64,000 nt of DNA, from the NCBI GenBank assembly GCA_963925735.1, contig CAWUUH010000014.1, positions 1-64,000 of the forward strand, given 5' to 3'. The translations under genes were made by a program, and so were the position numbers. This DNA comes from UBA4582 sp013204195. GTDB taxonomy: Bacteria > Pseudomonadota > Gammaproteobacteria > Pseudomonadales > Azotimanducaceae. The notes under the pieces were generated by a model. That model saw only the letters and a list, made by a program, of their open reading frames with translations, ran no database searches and had not been told where the DNA came from. Of this stretch, positions 62,003-64,000 are shown piece after piece; position 1 is the first letter of the stretch; the number at the start of each line of letters is the position of its first letter.

Positions 62003-64000
62003 TTACCCAGCGCACACCAGCGCGTTACCTTCGCGGCGCATCAAAATTTTATCTCCTGATTTGTAGCGACCCGATAACAACTCCTGAGCCAAGGGGTTCT
62101 CAATATAGCGTTGAATCGCCCGCTTCAGAGGCCGAGCACCGTAGATAGGGTCGTAGCCTACATCCACCAGGAACTCCATGGCGTCCGCATCAAGCTCCAG
62201 GCAGATATCAGTTTCCTGAAGGCGCCGTTGCAGAATTTGCAGCTGAATTTTTGCAATACCGACAATTTGATCTTTTGACAATGGATGGAATACCACAACG
62301 TCATCCACTCGATTCAGAAACTCTGGCCTGAAGTGTTGAGTCACTATTCCCATCACCGCGGACTTCATCTCTTCATACTCCGCCGCACCTGAGAGTGTTT
62401 GAATCACATCCGAGCCGAGATTCGATGTCATCACTAGAACGGTGTTCTTGAAATCAACAGTTCTCCCGTGACCATCCGTCAACCGACCATCATCAAGCAC
62501 CTGCAGCAGGATATTAAAAACATCCGCATGCGCCTTTTCCACTTCATCCAGCAAGATCACAGAATAAGGTTTACGCCTGACGAGTTCTGTCAGATAGCCA
62601 CCCTCTTCGTAACCAACGTACCCGGGAGGCGCGCCAATGAGACGTGCAACGGAATGCTTTTCCATAAACTCGGACATATCGATCCGCACCATGGCATCTT
62701 CGGTATCAAACAAAAAGCGCGCCAGTGATTTGCATAGCTCAGTTTTACCTACCCCGGTTGGGCCAAGAAACAAAAATGAACCGTTAGGCCTGTTCGGATC
62801 GGAAATTCCAGCTCGAGAACGTCGAACAGCATTAGCCACCGCGTTCACTGCCTCAGCCTGACCCACCACTTGCTTATGCAATTCCTCCTCCAACTGCAGC
62901 AGCTTGGCTTTTTCACTTTCAAGCATCTTCGCCACGGGGATACCCGTCCACTTCGACACAACCTCGGCAATCTCCTCGTCAGTGACCTTATTACGCAACA
63001 ACTTCATATCTAAGGTTTCTACTTTCGACGCCGAGTCGAGCTCCTTTTCGAGCCCAGGAATTGTGCCATATTGTAGTTCAGACATCCGCGTCAAATCACC
63101 GGCTCGCCTAGCTGTTTCCATATCTAACCGAGCCTGCTCCAGAGCTTCTTTGATATGTTGTGCGCCATGCAACGCCGCCTTCTCGGCGTTCCAGATTTCC
63201 TCGAGATCTGAATACTCCTTTCCCATCGTTTCGATGGATTTATTCAAGGTGGCCAGGCGTTGCAGCGAACCTTCGTCGGTCTCCTTCTTCAGGGCCTCGC
63301 GCTCGATTTTAAACTGAATCAAACGACGTTCCAGGCGATCCATATCTTCGGGCTTAGAGTCCATCTCCATGCGAATCAAGCTGGCAGCCTCATCAATCAG
63401 GTCAATGGCCTTATCGGGCAACTGGCGATCAGAGATATATCGATGAGAAAGCTTGGCCGCAGCGATAATCGCTGGGTCAGTAATGTCCACACCATGGTGA
63501 ATTTCATAACGCTCTTTCAAACCACGCAGGATCGCGATCGTATCTTCAACGTTAGGCTCATCCACCTGAACTTTCTGAAAGCGACGCTCAAGGGCCGCAT
63601 CGGACTCCATATACTTGCGATATTCATCCAGGGTCGTGGCTCCGACACAATGCAGTTCACCCCGAGCCAATGCTGGTTTCAGCATATTGCCAGCGTCCAT
63701 TGAACCTTCGGCCTTACCAGCACCTACCATCGTATGAATTTCATCAATAAAGAGGATGACGCTACCTTCTTCCTTCGATAACTCGCTTAACACCGCTTTG
63801 AGTCGTTCCTCAAACTCTCCTCGAAATTTCGCGCCGGCGATCAAGGCTCCCATATCCAACGACAGGATACGTTTGTGGCGCAAGCCCTCAGGCACCTCAC
63901 CATTGATAATTCGTTGCGCCAGACCTTCAATGATCGCGGTCTTACCCACACCAGGCTCACCGATCAATACAGGGTTGTTTTTTGTACGACGTTGTAGCAC
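62003..64000 (-). CDS. clpB: ATP-dependent chaperone ClpB, 3' part
   Basis: Protein disaggregase that works with DnaK, here the last 666 codons. The N-terminus lies beyond base 64000. The first AAA+ domain begins at RRTKNNPVLIGEPGVGKTAI (Walker A), then VILFIDEIHTMVGAG (Walker B) and the arginine finger region. A coiled-coil middle domain (about residues 210-320 of this part) marks ClpB rather than ClpA or ClpC. The second AAA+ has FLFLGPTGVGKTELCKSLA and SVILLDEVEKAHADVFN, then the C-terminal DPIYGARPLKRAIQRYIENPLA. It reads toward the SOS gene 75 bases away on the same strand. Confidence 0.96.
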   Translation of the reverse strand: MLQRRTKNNPVLIGEPGVGKTAIIEGLAQRIINGEVPEGLRHKRILSLDMGALIAGAKFRGEFEERLKAVLSELSKEEGSVILFIDEIHTMVGAGKAEGSMDAGNMLKPALARGELHCVGATTLDEYRKYMESDAALERRFQKVQVDEPNVEDTIAILRGLKERYEIHHGVDITDPAIIAAAKLSHRYISDRQLPDKAIDLIDEAASLIRMEMDSKPEDMDRLERRLIQFKIEREALKKETDEGSLQRLATLNKSIETMGKEYSDLEEIWNAEKAALHGAQHIKEALEQARLDMETARRAGDLTRMSELQYGTIPGLEKELDSASKVETLDMKLLRNKVTDEEIAEVVSKWTGIPVAKMLESEKAKLLQLEEELHKQVVGQAEAVNAVANAVRRSRAGISDPNRPNGSFLFLGPTGVGKTELCKSLARFLFDTEDAMVRIDMSEFMEKHSVARLIGAPPGYVGYEEGGYLTELVRRKPYSVILLDEVEKAHADVFNILLQVLDDGRLTDGHGRTVDFKNTVLVMTSNLGSDVIQTLSGAAEYEEMKSAVMGIVTQHFRPEFLNRVDDVVVFHPLSKDQIVGIAKIQLQILQRRLQETDICLELDADAMEFLVDVGYDPIYGARPLKRAIQRYIENPLAQELLSGRYKSGDKILMRREGNALVCAG

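Overview
The window looks like chromosomal DNA from a free-living, probably marine, Gammaproteobacterium. The reasons are the typical gene orders pilZ-holB-tmk-mltG-pabC-fabF-acpP-fabG-fabD-rpmF-yceD with divergent maf and rluC, exbB-exbD-msbA/lpxK-Trm112-kdsB, and an RNase E whose metal-site aspartates and zinc-link cysteines fall at the E. coli positions (D303, D346, C404, C407). The recoded UGSC selenoprotein is a family I associate with marine bacteria. I see no insertion sequence, prophage, tRNA, rRNA or CRISPR array.

Region by region. 1-2.3 kb: the 3' part of lpxA, a HAD hydrolase and galE. 2.4-7.4 kb (minus): a molybdenum hydroxylase operon (FAD, 2Fe-2S and Mo subunits) followed by a MoaD-like protein and aldose 1-epimerase. 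7.7-12.3 kb: a MAPEG protein, two proline-directed peptidases and a GNAT acetyltransferase. 12.3-18.9 kb: a complete Anbu set (circularly permuted ATP-grasp, alpha-E protein, transglutaminase/DUF2126, Anbu peptidase) in two convergent pairs. 19.1-28.3 kb: PilZ, DNA replication, cell wall, folate and fatty-acid synthesis genes. rpmF is too short for many ORF callers but is clear. plsX and fabH are missing from their usual place. 28.3-34.2 kb: rluC, a long leader, rne and murB. 34.2-37.3 kb: an SDR, then a selenocysteine (UGA) UGSC protein and a thioredoxin-like partner. 37.3-47.1 kb: a signalling block (sensor diguanylate cyclase, sigma54 activator with a decayed GGDEF domain, EAL protein with a decayed GGDEF domain) ending in a subtilase with seven MWNN-type repeats. 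47.5-52.5 kb: kdsB, a Trm112 protein, an in-frame MsbA-LpxK fusion, exbD and exbB. 52.6-56.9 kb: a four-gene catabolic-looking operon. 56.9-64 kb: two CDF metal exporters, a SlyD-like FKBP, pdxH, an FAD oxidoreductase, a small gene behind two LexA boxes, and the 3' part of clpB.

The most notable items are the MsbA-LpxK fusion, the UGSC selenoprotein read through UGA, the uncharacterised SOS gene with two near-consensus LexA boxes, the c-di-GMP/subtilase block, and the split Anbu locus. Start codons were moved inward from the longest reading frame where a Shine-Dalgarno sequence or family alignment favoured it; each such change is stated in the entry.
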